Below are positions 22,213 to 32,149 of a stretch of DNA of 64,000 nucleotides, one piece after another. The first letter of the stretch is position 1, and the number at the start of each line of letters is the position of its first letter. This stretch comes from Proteles cristata cristata. Lineage: Eukaryota > Chordata > Mammalia > Carnivora > Hyaenidae. The notes under the pieces were generated by a model. The model was not told where the DNA came from, ran no database searches, and was given only the letters and a program-made list of their open reading frames with translations. Both the position numbers and the translations under genes were made by a program. The DNA lies in the NCBI GenBank assembly GCA_017311185.1, contig JAESUZ010003490.1, positions 434,001 to 498,000 of the forward strand, written 5' to 3'.

Positions 22213-22436
22213 GGGGTGCCTGGGTGGCTCGGTCAGTTCAGCATCTGACTTCGGCTCAGGTCATGATCTCACGCTTTGCGGGTTCAAGCCCCACGTCAGG
22301 CTCTGTGCTGACAGCTCAGAGCCTGGAGCCTGCTTCGGATTCTGTGTCTCCCTCTCTCTCTCTCTCTCTCTGCCCCTCCCCTGCTCATGCTCTGTCTCTC
22401 AAAAATAAATAAACATTAAAAAAAGAAAAAGAAAAA
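22213..22436 (+). mobile_element. Felid-type SINE, well preserved
   Basis: Head ggggtgcctgggtggctcgg, B-box region gggttcaagcccc, gctgacagctcagagcctg, a TC array and an A-rich tail. Direct repeats aagaagtcYcagKcca at 22197-22212 and 22437-22452 (two mismatches) mark the ends. Confidence 0.95.
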
Positions 22437-22452
22437 AAGAAGTCTCAGTCCA

Positions 22453-22670
22453 GTAGTTCTCAAAGTGTGGTCCCTGGATGAACAACATCAGCATCACCTG
22501 AGATCTTGTTAGAAATGCAAATTTTCAGGCCCTAACCCAGGTCTACTGAATTGGGAACTCTGGAGGAGGTACCCAGTACTTTCCAGTTAAATTTGCCAAT
22601 CCCCCAACTCTCCAACAGATGATTCTGATGCACAATAAAACTGGAAAATCACTACCCCAGCCCAAAGCCT
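22453..22670 (-). mobile_element. MER5-like hAT remnant
   Basis: gtagttctcaaagtgtggtc, agcatcacctgagatcttgt and gaaatgcaaattttcaggcc, then cagatgattctgatgcaca. The orientation is opposite to the copy at 20525. Confidence 0.75.
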
Positions 22671-23285
22671 CCTGGTGGAACCAGAGCCATCTTGGCAACT
22701 CCTTTCCTCAGTACAAACCAAAGTTAAGACAAGAAGAAGAGAAAGAAAGAAGTGAGGGAAGCTGGAGGGTAGCCTAATATTGCAACCTCTGCTTGGACAA
22801 ATAAGGGTACTACAATACCCTTGGCACTGAAGCATCACATTTTATACTTTGATAAATTCACTTCCAGTAGAGGTCTGGGGCTGGGGAGGGAGACCTAATT
22901 TGTAGTATTTGCTAATTTTCATGGTATAAATGCTCCCACCATGTCTGACTTCAAGCTAACAATGTGCATGTTGCTGAATATGAGGCTGGGAAGAGATGCT
23001 GCCAGTTGGCTCTCATATGCTGGTTTGAGCCACTATCACTCCTTACACCAAAAGGAAGAGAAACCCTTTCTCTCCAGCTCTCTGATCTACTGTCTGACAA
23101 TCTTGTCTTTGCTTAGCCAAACATACTCTCAGGAGAAAGAAAGAAAGTATTTTTAGGTACATGTAGGAAAGACTATTTTTATTCATTATGTACTACTAGT
23201 ATACTCTTTGGGCCTTTTTCTTCTTTTTCTTTTCTTTTTTTTAATGAACTGCCTTTTCCCCAGGGAATGAACTGTGAGAGAGCGG
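22671..23285. other. Unique sequence, nothing recognised
   Basis: A short T/C-rich run near 23217-23243. No gene seen. Confidence 0.45.
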
Positions 23286-23289
23286 TGTG

Positions 23290-23445
23290 GGAAAGGAGAA
23301 ATCTGGACCTGGAGTTAATTCATGTAGGTTCTAGCTTAGATTCTTCTATTAATTAGGTGTGTGACTATGGTCAAATCACTTCTACATTCTGGACTCAATT
23401 TTCTCATCAGTAAAATAAAGGACTGGCTGAATTATGATTACAGTG
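23290..23445 (+). mobile_element. MIR
   Basis: gtgtgactatggtcaaatca followed by ctcatcagtaaaataaagg is the MIR core. Confidence 0.75.
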
Positions 23446-23638
23446 AAGTCACCATGAACTCAAAACCCTCTTTTTTGCTGATGAGTGGTGGGATTTGCTT
23501 ATGCCCCTTGAGAGAGCGGTCCAGTCTACTGAGGATGGAATTCCTTTGCCAAACCTAAAAAGCTGCCTTAAAACACCCATAAGGCAATCCCTTGGGAAAA
23601 AGGGACTCAAGTCTTTGCCACAGTCTTCAAATTAAAAC

Positions 23639-23882
23639 AGTAGAGTAATGGAAAGTATGTTGGCTTTGGTACATGTAAGACCTAATTTTGAATTTGGTCT
23701 TGGCCACTTACTACTGTGCAACTGAGGAAAATTATTTAACTTCTGGGAACCTTATTTATAAATAATTTCCTTATTTATAGAATGAGGCAATAACACCTGC
23801 TGTAGGCTTGTATGGCAATTAGGTAAAGAGCATTCAAAGATATAGCAAGCTTCTAGTAAATTATAAAAGTTACTGTTAAAAG
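23639..23882 (+). mobile_element. MIR
   Basis: agagtaatggaaagtatgtt at the head, cttggccacttactactgtg and ttatagaatgaggcaataac in the core, and an eroded 3' end near 23880. Confidence 0.8.
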
Positions 23883-24179
23883 ATGATGAATATCAACTAA
23901 AGCAAATTAAAAAAGATATTGAAAATAATAAAGAGACTCAAAGCCTTGTAGTTTGGAAAACACTTCCGATAAGCATATTATGGGTCCTCATGTGTTTGAA
24001 GGAATTAACCTTCTTTTGCTTGGGCACTTAGGGAAGAATTAGGAGTGATGGCAGACTTCCAAAAGGACCAGTTGGAGCTCCATACAATGGAGAACAAGCT
24101 CTCAATTATGGCTACTTAGAGGTACAATGGACTGTATTCCAAGGTTATGAGTTTCTGGTCACTGTGCACATGCATTCTT

Positions 24180-24320
24180 AGCTCAGAGCTTCTCCAACTT
24201 TAATGTACATGAATCTCATGGGGAACCTTGTGATGCACAGTATAATTCAGCTGAGTCTGGAGTGGTGCCTTAGATTCTGCATTTCTAACACACCCAGGAG
24301 ATGTTGATGCTGCTGATGGA
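24180..24320 (+). mobile_element. MER5-like hAT remnant
   Basis: gcttctccaactttaatgta, ctgcatttctaacacaccca and ggagatgttgatgctgctga fit a MER5-type element. Confidence 0.65.
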
Positions 24321-25200
24321 TCCATCGATGGAGAGGGATGGTTGGTCATACTTAGAGTAGCAAAGCCTTACATGCATTCTCCACAGGGGAGATATCTTCT
24401 CCAAAGGGGTGAAAATTGCTTGGGGAAAGGGGGCAAAAAATCTTACTTTTTGCATATGTAAAGCATTGGTACACATATAGTACTTAAAACAGGTATACCG
24501 TATTTCTGTGGCATTAAAGTTTTACGGGGAGAAGTGATTAGGAGAAAATGTCTAATGGCACTCCCTGCAGGAGAAAAGCTAAGAAAAAAGGTTGAGGATC
24601 ACTGTGCTGAGCAAATGAATTAGCAGAACCAGCACGTCCTCATCTGTGGTAGGGGGTACATAGGAGTGCTCTGTCTCCGCTGAGCCATGTGCTTTTCAAC
24701 CCCAAACAATACAGAGGACACCTAGGTTAGGGGATTGCAGGGGTCCTGTGATTAAAAACAATATAAACCATGATCAAAAACATAATGGGAAGACAGTCAT
24801 TTTTAGTGCCTCTCTACATGCCTTCTGTGTTATGAAGAACTCTCCCCACCCCCAATAATCAGTGAAGATGCCAACAATTCCACAAGACACATGGGTGGTA
24901 TAATTTATCACTAAACCTCAGGGTTCCAGTTGTCCTCTGTGGTTTTCAGATTCAAAAGAAGCACAAATAAGGACTGAAACCTCCAGAGTGAAGATCTCAG
25001 CAAACAATGAACGATTGGAGGGTTTTAACCCTGTACCTGCAGGAGGAGTCAGCAAATGCCTGTCCAGGTGCAAATGAGGCACCTAGAGACTCCTTAGCTC
25101 TCTTCCACTCTGCTGGCCGTGGTGGGATACGTGTGGCACCTGAGATTTTCTCATGGTTCCCATCCTGAGCAGAGGAGAAACATGGCGCTCTTCATCAGTC
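24321..25200. other. Unique sequence, nothing recognised
   Basis: No gene or confident repeat. Short open frames only. Confidence 0.45.
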
Positions 25201-25204
25201 CTGA

Positions 25205-25365
25205 TAATGACCACCTGGACAATTTTCTGAGCCTCCAGCTCTACATTGGCAAAACAAGAACACCTAATTGTAGGAGAGTTGATAAGGGTTAAATGAGGTA
25301 ACAAGGCACTTAGCCGTGTGTTAGTGGCTCCTGTTCTTATTGCTGGCCTGCTGTCATTGACAAAA
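25205..25365 (+). mobile_element. MIR fragment
   Basis: gagcctccagctctacattg, then aagggttaaatgaggtaaca and ggcacttagccgtgtgttag match the MIR 3' half. Confidence 0.6.
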
Positions 25366-25837
25366 TGATGGGTACACTCCACAAATGTTTGTTGAATTGT
25401 TGGCAGCTGGGTGTGGCCCCTTTACTCCTGTCTCTCCTATTGACACCATTATTCTTTAAAGTTTGCATGGGTCTCCTTAGGAAGGGGCTGTAGACCACAC
25501 AGTCATGAAGGGTGGGTCACCTTGGGCATTCCCTGAACTCAGGTTTCATCCTGGCATTTCTGGACCTGCAGATGCACATTTCAGCCTCCTGTCCAGTCAC
25601 TTGCTTGATCGATCTACCAAGTTGGTCACGGATCCTTTGAGCAAATCTTCTCTTGATCAGAGCATGATCTATTTCCTCATTTTCTTCCTTTGGCACATTC
25701 ATGATTTTCTATAATGATTGAAGAGTCGTTTACCTTCTGCTTTCTCTGGCACTTTCTTGCCCAATTTACTATGTGTCCTGTTATTCTAAACAGCTGTGGC
25801 TGCAGGATACCTATGAAGTACTTCTAATGAGTATATC
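25366..25837. other. Unique sequence, nothing recognised
   Basis: No gene or repeat recognised. Confidence 0.45.
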
Positions 25838-26052
25838 CTGGGGTTGGCAAACTTTTCTTAGAGAGCCAGATGGTAAGTATTTTAGACTTGCAGGCCATGT
25901 GGTTTCTATTGCAGCATTCTGTTACAGGGAACACTGCAATAATTCAAAAGTAACAATAGGCAGTAGGCATTAGTGTGCTCCAATAAATTTTATTTTGAAA
26001 AATCGTATGGTGGGCTGTATTTGGCTTGTAGGCCATAGTTTGCTAACCCTTG
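25838..26052 (+). mobile_element. Nonautonomous hAT-like DNA transposon with terminal inverted repeats
   Basis: The ends ctggggttggcaaac and gtttgctaacccttg are inverted repeats. Inside are gagagccagatggtaagtat, ccaataaattttattttg and ggctgtatttggcttgtagg. An 8-bp target-site duplication is only partly matched (agtatatc and ttatattc). The specific family is not assigned. Confidence 0.7.
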
Positions 26053-26435
26053 TTATATTCTATTATCTGATTTTCAATTTCTAAAATATTTTCCCTTTTC
26101 TCTTTAAAGTCCATTCTTAACCCTCCCTTATTTTGTCAAGTTGGTCACATCTGCATTTCCCCCATGTCCCCAGAAATCTAATAGTTTGCTTGGGAGTCTC
26201 ATGGTGCTTATGATACGGTCATAAAGCCATGAGAACTACACTTTGGCTCTCTTCTCCTGGTTAATAAGTTGATTGTATCATTCAACATGGTAGATGAACA
26301 ACCTTCCCAACCCAGAATCACTCTATCCTTGCCCCCGTCACAGGGATTCATTTTTAACATACACTGTGTTCCTTCATTGGTATCCAAAATAGTGTAGAAA
26401 TGATTATGCATGAGTCTTTAGGCAAACTTCTAAGG
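26053..26435. other. Unique sequence, nothing recognised
   Basis: No gene or repeat recognised. Confidence 0.45.
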
Positions 26436-26439
26436 TCCA

Positions 26440-26612
26440 AGATTCACTTGCTAGTCACATGAACTCGACACATTATTTAATACCTGAACCTCAGTTCTTC
26501 CATGAAATGAGACTGATAATGTGAGGGTTGTGCAAATAATAAGAGGTAATATATATGACATATCTAGTAGCTAAGTTAGTAGGTACTCTATATATGTTAA
26601 CTTATTCTATGC
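26440..26612 (+). mobile_element. MIR
   Basis: cttgctagtcacatgaactc, cctgaacctcagttcttcca and tgaaatgagactgataatgt in MIR order. Confidence 0.75.
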
Positions 26613-26811
26613 AGAAATGTTTAGCTATATAGATGACTTGGTGAGGCTGGTTTTTTCAAGAGGTCTATTTTTATGAATTAATTCAGGGGAGAAAAGTTTG
26701 TGTGGGATCCTGGGAGCCAAGAATGGTGGGGTGGGAAAGGGGCAGATAGTATAGAGTCTTGTTACTGAAAGTAGGGCCCATGGACCCTGCTCTAGTTTAT
26801 TTACTTTATTA

Positions 26812-27060
26812 TTATTTTTTTTATTTTAAATTCAAGTTAGTTAACATACAGTGTGGTCTTGACTTCATGAGAATAACCCAGTAATTCATTTCTTACGTTT
26901 GACACCCAGTGCTCATCCTGAAAAGTTCTCTCCTTAATGCCTATCACCCATTTAACCCATCCCCCACCCATCACCCTTTCAGCAACCCTCAGTTTGCTCT
27001 ATGTATTTAAGAGTCTCCTGTGGTTTGCCTCCTTCTCTGTTCCTATCTTCTTTTTCCTTC
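26812..27060 (-). mobile_element. L1 3' end fragment
   Basis: Antisense T-run, then ttcaagttagttaacataca and cccagtgctcatcctgaaa, matching the L1 3' UTRs at 3.8 and 17.1 kb. It stops exactly where the left arm of the palindrome begins. Confidence 0.85.
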
Positions 27061-27338
27061 CATTGCTTAACTAAATACAAAATTGAGTTCATCTATAGCC
27101 AATAGGAGTATTGGCAGATTTAAAATTTTGCATGGATTCTTATTAGGTGTGAGTTTTTGAAAACTTTTGAATGAAGTTGATTATAAGATTTTAGAAAAAA
27201 TTAAAATTATTTTTAAAATAATAAATTAAAAAAGTTTTCAAAAATTCATACCTAATAAGAATCCATGCAAAAGTTCAAATTGATCAGCCATTCCTATTGG
27301 CTATAGGTGAATTCAATCTTATATTTAGTTAAGCAATG
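27061..27338. repeat. 278-bp near-palindrome (long inverted repeat)
   Basis: The left arm starts cattgcttaactaaatacaa and the right arm ends ttgtattta-like then gttaagcaatg. The arms of about 108 bp (27061-27169 and 27230-27338) are reverse complements with scattered mismatches and small indels; for example ctatagccaatagga pairs with tcctattggctatag. The loop of about 60 bp is A/T only or nearly so. This layout fits a hairpin-type nonautonomous DNA transposon, but I see no target-site duplication and do not recognise the family. Confidence 0.85.
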
Positions 27339-27525
27339 CCCAGTGTCAACTGTGAGGGCTTTACACGCATTCTTTAGTCTTTACCACAACCCTCTTCATT
27401 GTGATTCAGTAAATATGAATATTCAGTAAATATGCCTGACTTTGTGAAGCTAACATTCTAGTAGGGAACAGATAAAAGGTACACAAATGAACAAATAATC
27501 TAGTCTGTTTTAAACCACTTTAATA
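27339..27525 (+). repeat. Ancient mammal-wide repeat fragment
   Basis: gtgaagctaacattctagta followed by acacaaatgaacaaataatc resembles the same ancient repeat type seen at 3.6, 38.8 and 57.4 kb. Name not assigned. Confidence 0.4.
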
Positions 27526-27689
27526 GTGACCATGAGCACTGAGTTTATTCACTTTTAAAACATTTAGTTTAAAAAAAATAAAAACATTTAGTTTTTATGA
27601 TTAATTTCTACAGATGAGACCACAAAATAAATGTCTAGAACAAAGAGCATTAGTTTTAGGTAACACAAACATAAAAGTTTTGTCTTTTT

Positions 27690-27901
27690 TTAAATGTTTA
27701 TTTCTGAGAGAGAGAGAGAGAGAGAGCCAGTGTGAGCAGGGGAGGGTCAAAGAGAGAGGGAGACACAGAATCTGAAACAGGCTCTAGGCTCTGAGTTGGC
27801 TGTCAGCACAGAGCCCGACGCAAGGCTCAAACCCACAAACCATGAGATCATGACCTGAGCTGAAGTCGGAAACTTAACCGACTGAGCCACCCAGGCGCAC
27901 C
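27690..27901 (-). mobile_element. Felid-type SINE with 18-bp target-site duplication
   Basis: Direct repeats taaaagttttgtcttttt at 27672-27689 and 27902-27919 are perfect. The element shows a GA array, ctgtcagcacagagcccgac and the head as gagccacccaggcgcacc. Confidence 0.95.
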
Positions 27902-28179
27902 TAAAAGTTTTGTCTTTTTAACTGTAGTCCCTTGCCTGTGGGTCAGGGGAGGTTCTCCATTCCTTTCAGAGATGCTGTCATTGATCAGAATACACTGGGA
28001 TGTAATTTTGGCAAATGCCTTCAGAGTAGGCTTACAAGAAAGTTACTCAAGAAAATTAATCTCATTGGGCCTAATTTTTGATAATTCTGTATTTTTTAGT
28101 TTGACCACTGCCTTGGTTTTAATATATGTCTATAAGTCTGGCATTTCTCCCCTTAAAGATAAACTCAAAATGCCTATCT

Positions 28180-28615
28180 AATGAATAGAATTTAGCAGAA
28201 GTGATGCTCTGTGACTTCTCAAGATAGATCATAAAAAGGATAGCTTCTGTCTGGCTTTCTCTGTATCTCTTAGCTCATTCCTGGGAGAGCCAGATGCTTT
28301 GTCACGAGGACATTCAAGCAGTCCCAGGGAGAGGCCTGTGACTGGAAGAACTGAGCTATCACCAATATGCTACTCACTGAACGAGTCCCTTTAGAAATGG
28401 ATTCTCCAGCTCAATCCAGCCCTTGGGTGGCTCAGCCCTGCTGACATCTTGACAGCAACCTTGAGCTTCTGAGTCAGAACTATCCAGGCCAGAGCTATAA
28501 GCTGCTTGCAGATTCCTAGCCCTCCAAAATGGTGAGAGAATGTTTCTTGATCCCACCCACAAAGTTTTGGAGTAATTTGTTATGCAATTGCAGATAATCA
28601 AGATAGAAGCAATAC
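28180..28615 (+). mobile_element. MaLR-type LTR (MLT1-like)
   Basis: cactgaacgagtcccttt, tgacatcttgacagcaacct and tttggagtaatttgttatgc follow the order of an MLT1-like LTR, ending near agataatc. Nonautonomous retroviral-like relic with no coding capacity. Sequence onward to about 28940 may be its internal region. Confidence 0.7.
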
Positions 28616-28944
28616 TTGAAAATAGGGTGTTAACAAAATGAAAATCTGCAACATTGGAGTGGTATGTTACCAGGTAGTGAATGGAAGCTAGAACCTTACG
28701 AAGTGTTTGGGGAAAGCCCAAGAGCTTCGAAGAGACTGTTAATAGAATCAGATGGCTGTCAAGGGGGCTGGCTGGAAGAAGAAAAAGAAAATGAAGAAAT
28801 ATTATTGGAGGAAAGAGGTGCTTGTTCTTTAGTAGCAGTGGGTTTAGCGACACTGTCACTTGTGTAAGGAGAGTTACAGGCAGAGTGTTGAAGATACTGC
28901 CTCATTTTCTTTGCTGCTTTTGGTAAAATGCTCTAAAGAGCTGT
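28616..28944 (+). mobile_element. Possible MaLR internal region
   Basis: Lies between the MLT1-like LTR and an antisense L1. cttcgaagagactgttaata and caagggggctggctggaaga look like MaLR internal sequence, but this is from recall only. No frame of interest. Confidence 0.35.
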
Positions 28945-29404
28945 TATAATATTTATAATTTATTGAAAAATAATTGATGTACATCACAGTAAAAGTTTAA
29001 AGCATACAGCATTGATTTATATATGTTGTGATTACTGTTGTGGGTTCACCTAACAACCTCCTTCTCATATAGATATGATAAAAAGGAAAGAAAGGAGGAA
29101 AGAAAATAAAAAAATTTCTTGTAATGAGAACTCTTAGGATTTACTCCTCTCAAATTTCCTATATGTCACACAGCAGTGCTAGCTGCAGGTTTCATGTTGT
29201 ATATTACATTATTTATTTTAGAATTGAAATATTATGTTTCAATCATATATTGAAATATATATTGTTATTTATCTTATAATTGAAAGTTTGTACCTTTTGA
29301 CCACCTTCCTCCAATTCCCCCACTCCTACTCTCTGCTTCTAGTAACCACAAGTCTGAATTCTCTTTCTGTAAGTTTTGAGATTCTACATAAAAAGACAAA
29401 AAGC

Positions 29405-29618
29405 GGGGCGCCTGGGTGGCTTAGTCGGTTAAGCGTCCGACTTTCGCTTAGGTCGTGATCTCGCGGTTCGTGGGTTCGAGCCCTGTGTTGGGCTCTGTGC
29501 TGACTGCCAGCTCAGAGCCTGGAGCCTGTTTCAGTCTGTGACTCCCTCTCTCTCTCTGACCCTCCACTGTTCACTCTCTCTCTCTCTCTCTCCTAGAAAT
29601 AAATAAAAAACATTAAAA
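29405..29618 (+). mobile_element. Young-subfamily felid SINE
   Basis: Head ggggcgcctgggtggcttag with the subfamily changes cttagtcggttaag, tttcgcttaggtc and ctgactgccagctc, and the tail cctagaaataaat. Perfect 15-bp duplication aaaaagacaaaaagc at 29390-29404 and 29619-29633. It inserted into the old L1. Confidence 0.96.
29417..29483 (+). promoter_or_regulatory. Internal Pol III promoter (A and B boxes) of a young SINE
   Basis: An A-box-like tggcttagtcgg at 29417-29428 and a B-box ggttcgagccc at 29473-29483, spaced as in the parental tRNA. The B-box is intact in this copy; many other copies in the window have lost its CpG. Confidence 0.75.
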
Positions 29619-29729
29619 AAAAAGACAAAAAGCATTTCTTTGTCTGATCTATTTCACTTAATGCCTTTAGTTAGTTTCCACCCAAGTTGCTAAAATGGTT
29701 GGATTTCCTCATTTTTTGTGAATAATTTC

Positions 29730-29732
29730 GTG

Positions 29733-29774
<42 letters not shown>

Positions 29775-29777
29775 CAC
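29730..29777. repeat. (TA)n microsatellite in a near-perfect hairpin
   Basis: gtggtatatgtgtata on the left mirrors tatacacacataccac on the right around a TA array. It lies in the old L1 where L1s commonly have a gtatatata-type stretch. Confidence 0.9.
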
Positions 29778-29867
29778 AACTTCTTTATCCATTTATCCTT
29801 CTTCAGTGGACACTTAGGTTGTTTCCATGTCTCAGCTATTGTAAATAATGCTCAAGCAACCTTTTGA

Positions 29868-30010
29868 AGAGACTTTTGTGTGAAGAACTGAAACCTCTCA
29901 TCAACATCCAGCTCTGATTTGCCAGCCATGCAAGGAAGCCTTCTTAAAAGTGAATCCTCCAGTCTCATTTAAGCTTTGTAATGATTGAAGTCTTGCCCTA
30001 TCATAACATC
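29868..30010 (+). mobile_element. MaLR (MLT1-like) LTR, central part
   Basis: gaagaactgaaacctctcat, ccagctctgatttgccagcc and gtgaatcctccagtctcatt match the LTR middle, ending ataacatc where an L1 begins. The LTR end resumes at about 31828. Confidence 0.7.
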
Positions 30011-31015
30011 ATTGGAGTATATATCAGGAAATTGAACCATTTCAGGCATATAGTTCATTGATTTTTAGTAACTTAGTGATGGAACTATCGACACTTATCA
30101 ATTTAGGAACATTTTGTATCCCTCCAATAACATCCCTTGTGATCATTTACAATTAATCCCCCTCCCCCCCTTCCAGATTTGGACAACTAACTAATGTACT
30201 TTCTGCCTCTATAAATTTACCTTTTCTGGACATTTCATAGAAATGAAATCTTAGTATGTAGTACCTTGTGTCTGGTTTTTTATTTAGCATAATGTTTTCG
30301 AGGTTCATCCATGTTATAGCATGAATTCGTAGTTTGTTCCTTTTCTCTGATGAATAGCATTCCATTACATGGACACACCACATTTTTGTTTTATTAGTTG
30401 ATGGGTGTTTGGGTGGTTTCCAGTTTGGGGCTGTTATGAATAAAGCTGCTCTGAATATTCACATGCAAGTCTTTGCGTATACATATGTTTTCAGTTCTCT
30501 TGGGTATCCACTTAGTGGTGGAATTAAGTGTGATCACTCTGTGTTTATCTTTTTGAAGAACTGCCAGACGTTTCCAGAGCAGCTGCACCTTTTTACATTG
30601 TTGCCACCAGCGATATGAGTGTTCCTGTTCCTCCACATATTTTAGTGGGTGAAAAATAGCATCTATTGTGGCTTTAATTTGCATCTCTTTGATGACTGAT
30701 TCTGAGCATCTTCTCTTGTGCTTATCAGCTGTTTGTGTATCTTCTTTTGTGAAAGGTCTTTTCATATCCTTTGATCCATTTTATTATTGGGTGTTCTGTC
30801 TTATTAAGTTCTAAGTGTTCTTTGAAGTTCTTGATGCAAGTCCTTTATCAGATAAGTGCTTTGCAAATATTTTCCCTCAGTCCATTGCTTGGCTTTTTAT
30901 TTTCACTGTCTTTAAAAGGGCTAGAGTTTTGAATTTTGATGATGGACAATTTATCCTTTCTTCTCCTCTGTTTGAGGATCATACTTTAAGTGTCATATCT
31001 ATAAAAATCTTGCTT

Positions 31016-31190
31016 GGGCTACCTGCGTGGCTCAGTTGGTTAAGTGTTCAACTCTTGACTTCAGGTCAGGTCATGATCTCACAGTTCATGAGTTTAAGCC
31101 CCACATTGGGCTCTGTACTGACAGCATGGAGTCTGCTTGGGATTCTCTGTCTCCCCCCTCCACTCAAAAATAAGCAAACTTAAAAAAATA
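31016..31190 (+). mobile_element. SINE, left member of a tail-to-tail pair
   Basis: Degraded head gggctacctgcgtggctcag, tRNA-like body, attgggctctgtactgacag and tail aaaaataagcaaacttaaa. Confidence 0.9.
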
Positions 31191-31221
31191 ATAATTTTTA
31201 CTATTATTTTATTACTAAAAT

Positions 31222-31410
31222 AATAAGTTTGCTTATTTTTGATAAAGAGAGAGATAGACAGAGTGTGACTGAGAAGGGTCAGAGAGAGAGAGAGACACAG
31301 AATCTGAAGCAGGCTTCAAGATCTGAGCTATCAGAACAGAGCCCAACGTGGGGCTCGAACTCACAGATCATGAGATCATGATCTGAGCCAAAGTTGGATG
31401 CTCAACCCCT
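31222..31410 (-). mobile_element. SINE, right member of a tail-to-tail pair
   Basis: Tail at the left (aagtttgcttatttttgata), GA-rich domain, and body ending near ggatgctcaacccct with the extreme head eroded. Together with the preceding plus-strand SINE it makes an inverted repeat of about 400 bp. Confidence 0.88.
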
Positions 31411-31827
31411 AAACTTAAACAATTAAAAAAAAATCTTTGGTTAACTTGAGGTCCTGAGGACTTTCTTCTACATTTCCCCCCAAATGTTTTGTTGTTTTAG
31501 CTCTTATATTAAGTCTATGACCTGTTTTGACATTTGGGTGTTATGCGAAGTGAGGGTCTAAGTTCAATTTTCTTAATGTCATTTCATGAACAAACCTTCC
31601 CTTTTCCCAGTGAGTTGACCTTTTTTAAAGATCAATTGACTATAATTATCAGTACTTATTTCTGGCATGGTGCCACACTGATCTTGATAACTATTGCTTT
31701 ATAGTATATTTTGAAATTGGGGCATGAAATTCTTACAACCTTGCTTTTTTTCGAATTGTTTTGTTTAGTCTAGATGTTTTGCATTTTCACATAAATTTTA
31801 GGATTTGCCTGTCAAGCTCCTCCATAT

Positions 31828-31976
31828 TTTGACAGCAGTCTCCTAGGAGACTCTGAGCTGCTCAGCTATTCCAGGTCTGAATCTCTGACCCACAGGAATG
31901 ATAATGATAAATGTTCTTAAGTCACAAACTTTTGGATAGTTTGCTTCACAGCAGTAAATAATTAATACAACACTCA
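31828..31976 (+). mobile_element. MaLR (MLT1-like) LTR, 3' end
   Basis: gacagcagtctcctaggaga, ctgaatctctgacccacagg and cagcagtaaataattaatac continue directly from the LTR sequence that stops at 30010. Confidence 0.7.
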
Positions 31977-32149
31977 ATTCTATTTAACTTGCACATGCAT
32001 GATATTTGGCATCCCTAAACATCCTGCCACTCCTAGATTTGAAAATCTGTTGCTTTTGAGGAAAATGAAAGAAAATATGGCAGGTGGCAAAAGTAAGAGA
32101 ACTAGGGAAGGGAGGGAGGGGGTAAGACATGCAGTAGAGAGAGGTCTGG

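Larger units (their letters stand above)
28945..29860 (-). mobile_element. Old L1 (L1M-type) 3' fragment with a nested SINE
   Basis: Antisense 3' UTR at the left (ttgatgtacatcacagtaaa), then ctatttcacttaatgcctt, acttctttatccatttatcc and tcagctattgtaaataatgc. A young SINE lies at 29405-29618 and a TA microsatellite at 29730-29777. Confidence 0.75.
30011..31827 (-). mobile_element. Old L1 (L1MA-type) inserted in a MaLR LTR
   Basis: 3' UTR at the left (agttcattgatttttagtaa, atttaggaacattttgtatc), then ORF2 C-terminal decay. Minus-strand words such as WMNLENIMLNKK, MKRPFTKEDTQTADKHKRRCSES and a knuckle-region remnant are visible. Two SINEs interrupt it at 31016-31410. It is 5'-truncated near 31827. 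Confidence 0.8.

Noticed and set aside
22118..22412. 96-codon and 62-codon plus-strand frames near 22.2 kb
   Set aside because: Most of both is translated SINE. Similar ARSVQHLTSAQVM-type peptides recur at other SINE copies in the window.
28374..28859. 161-codon minus-strand open frame
   Set aside because: It spans an antisense MaLR LTR and adjoining sequence. Its predicted protein has no known domain.
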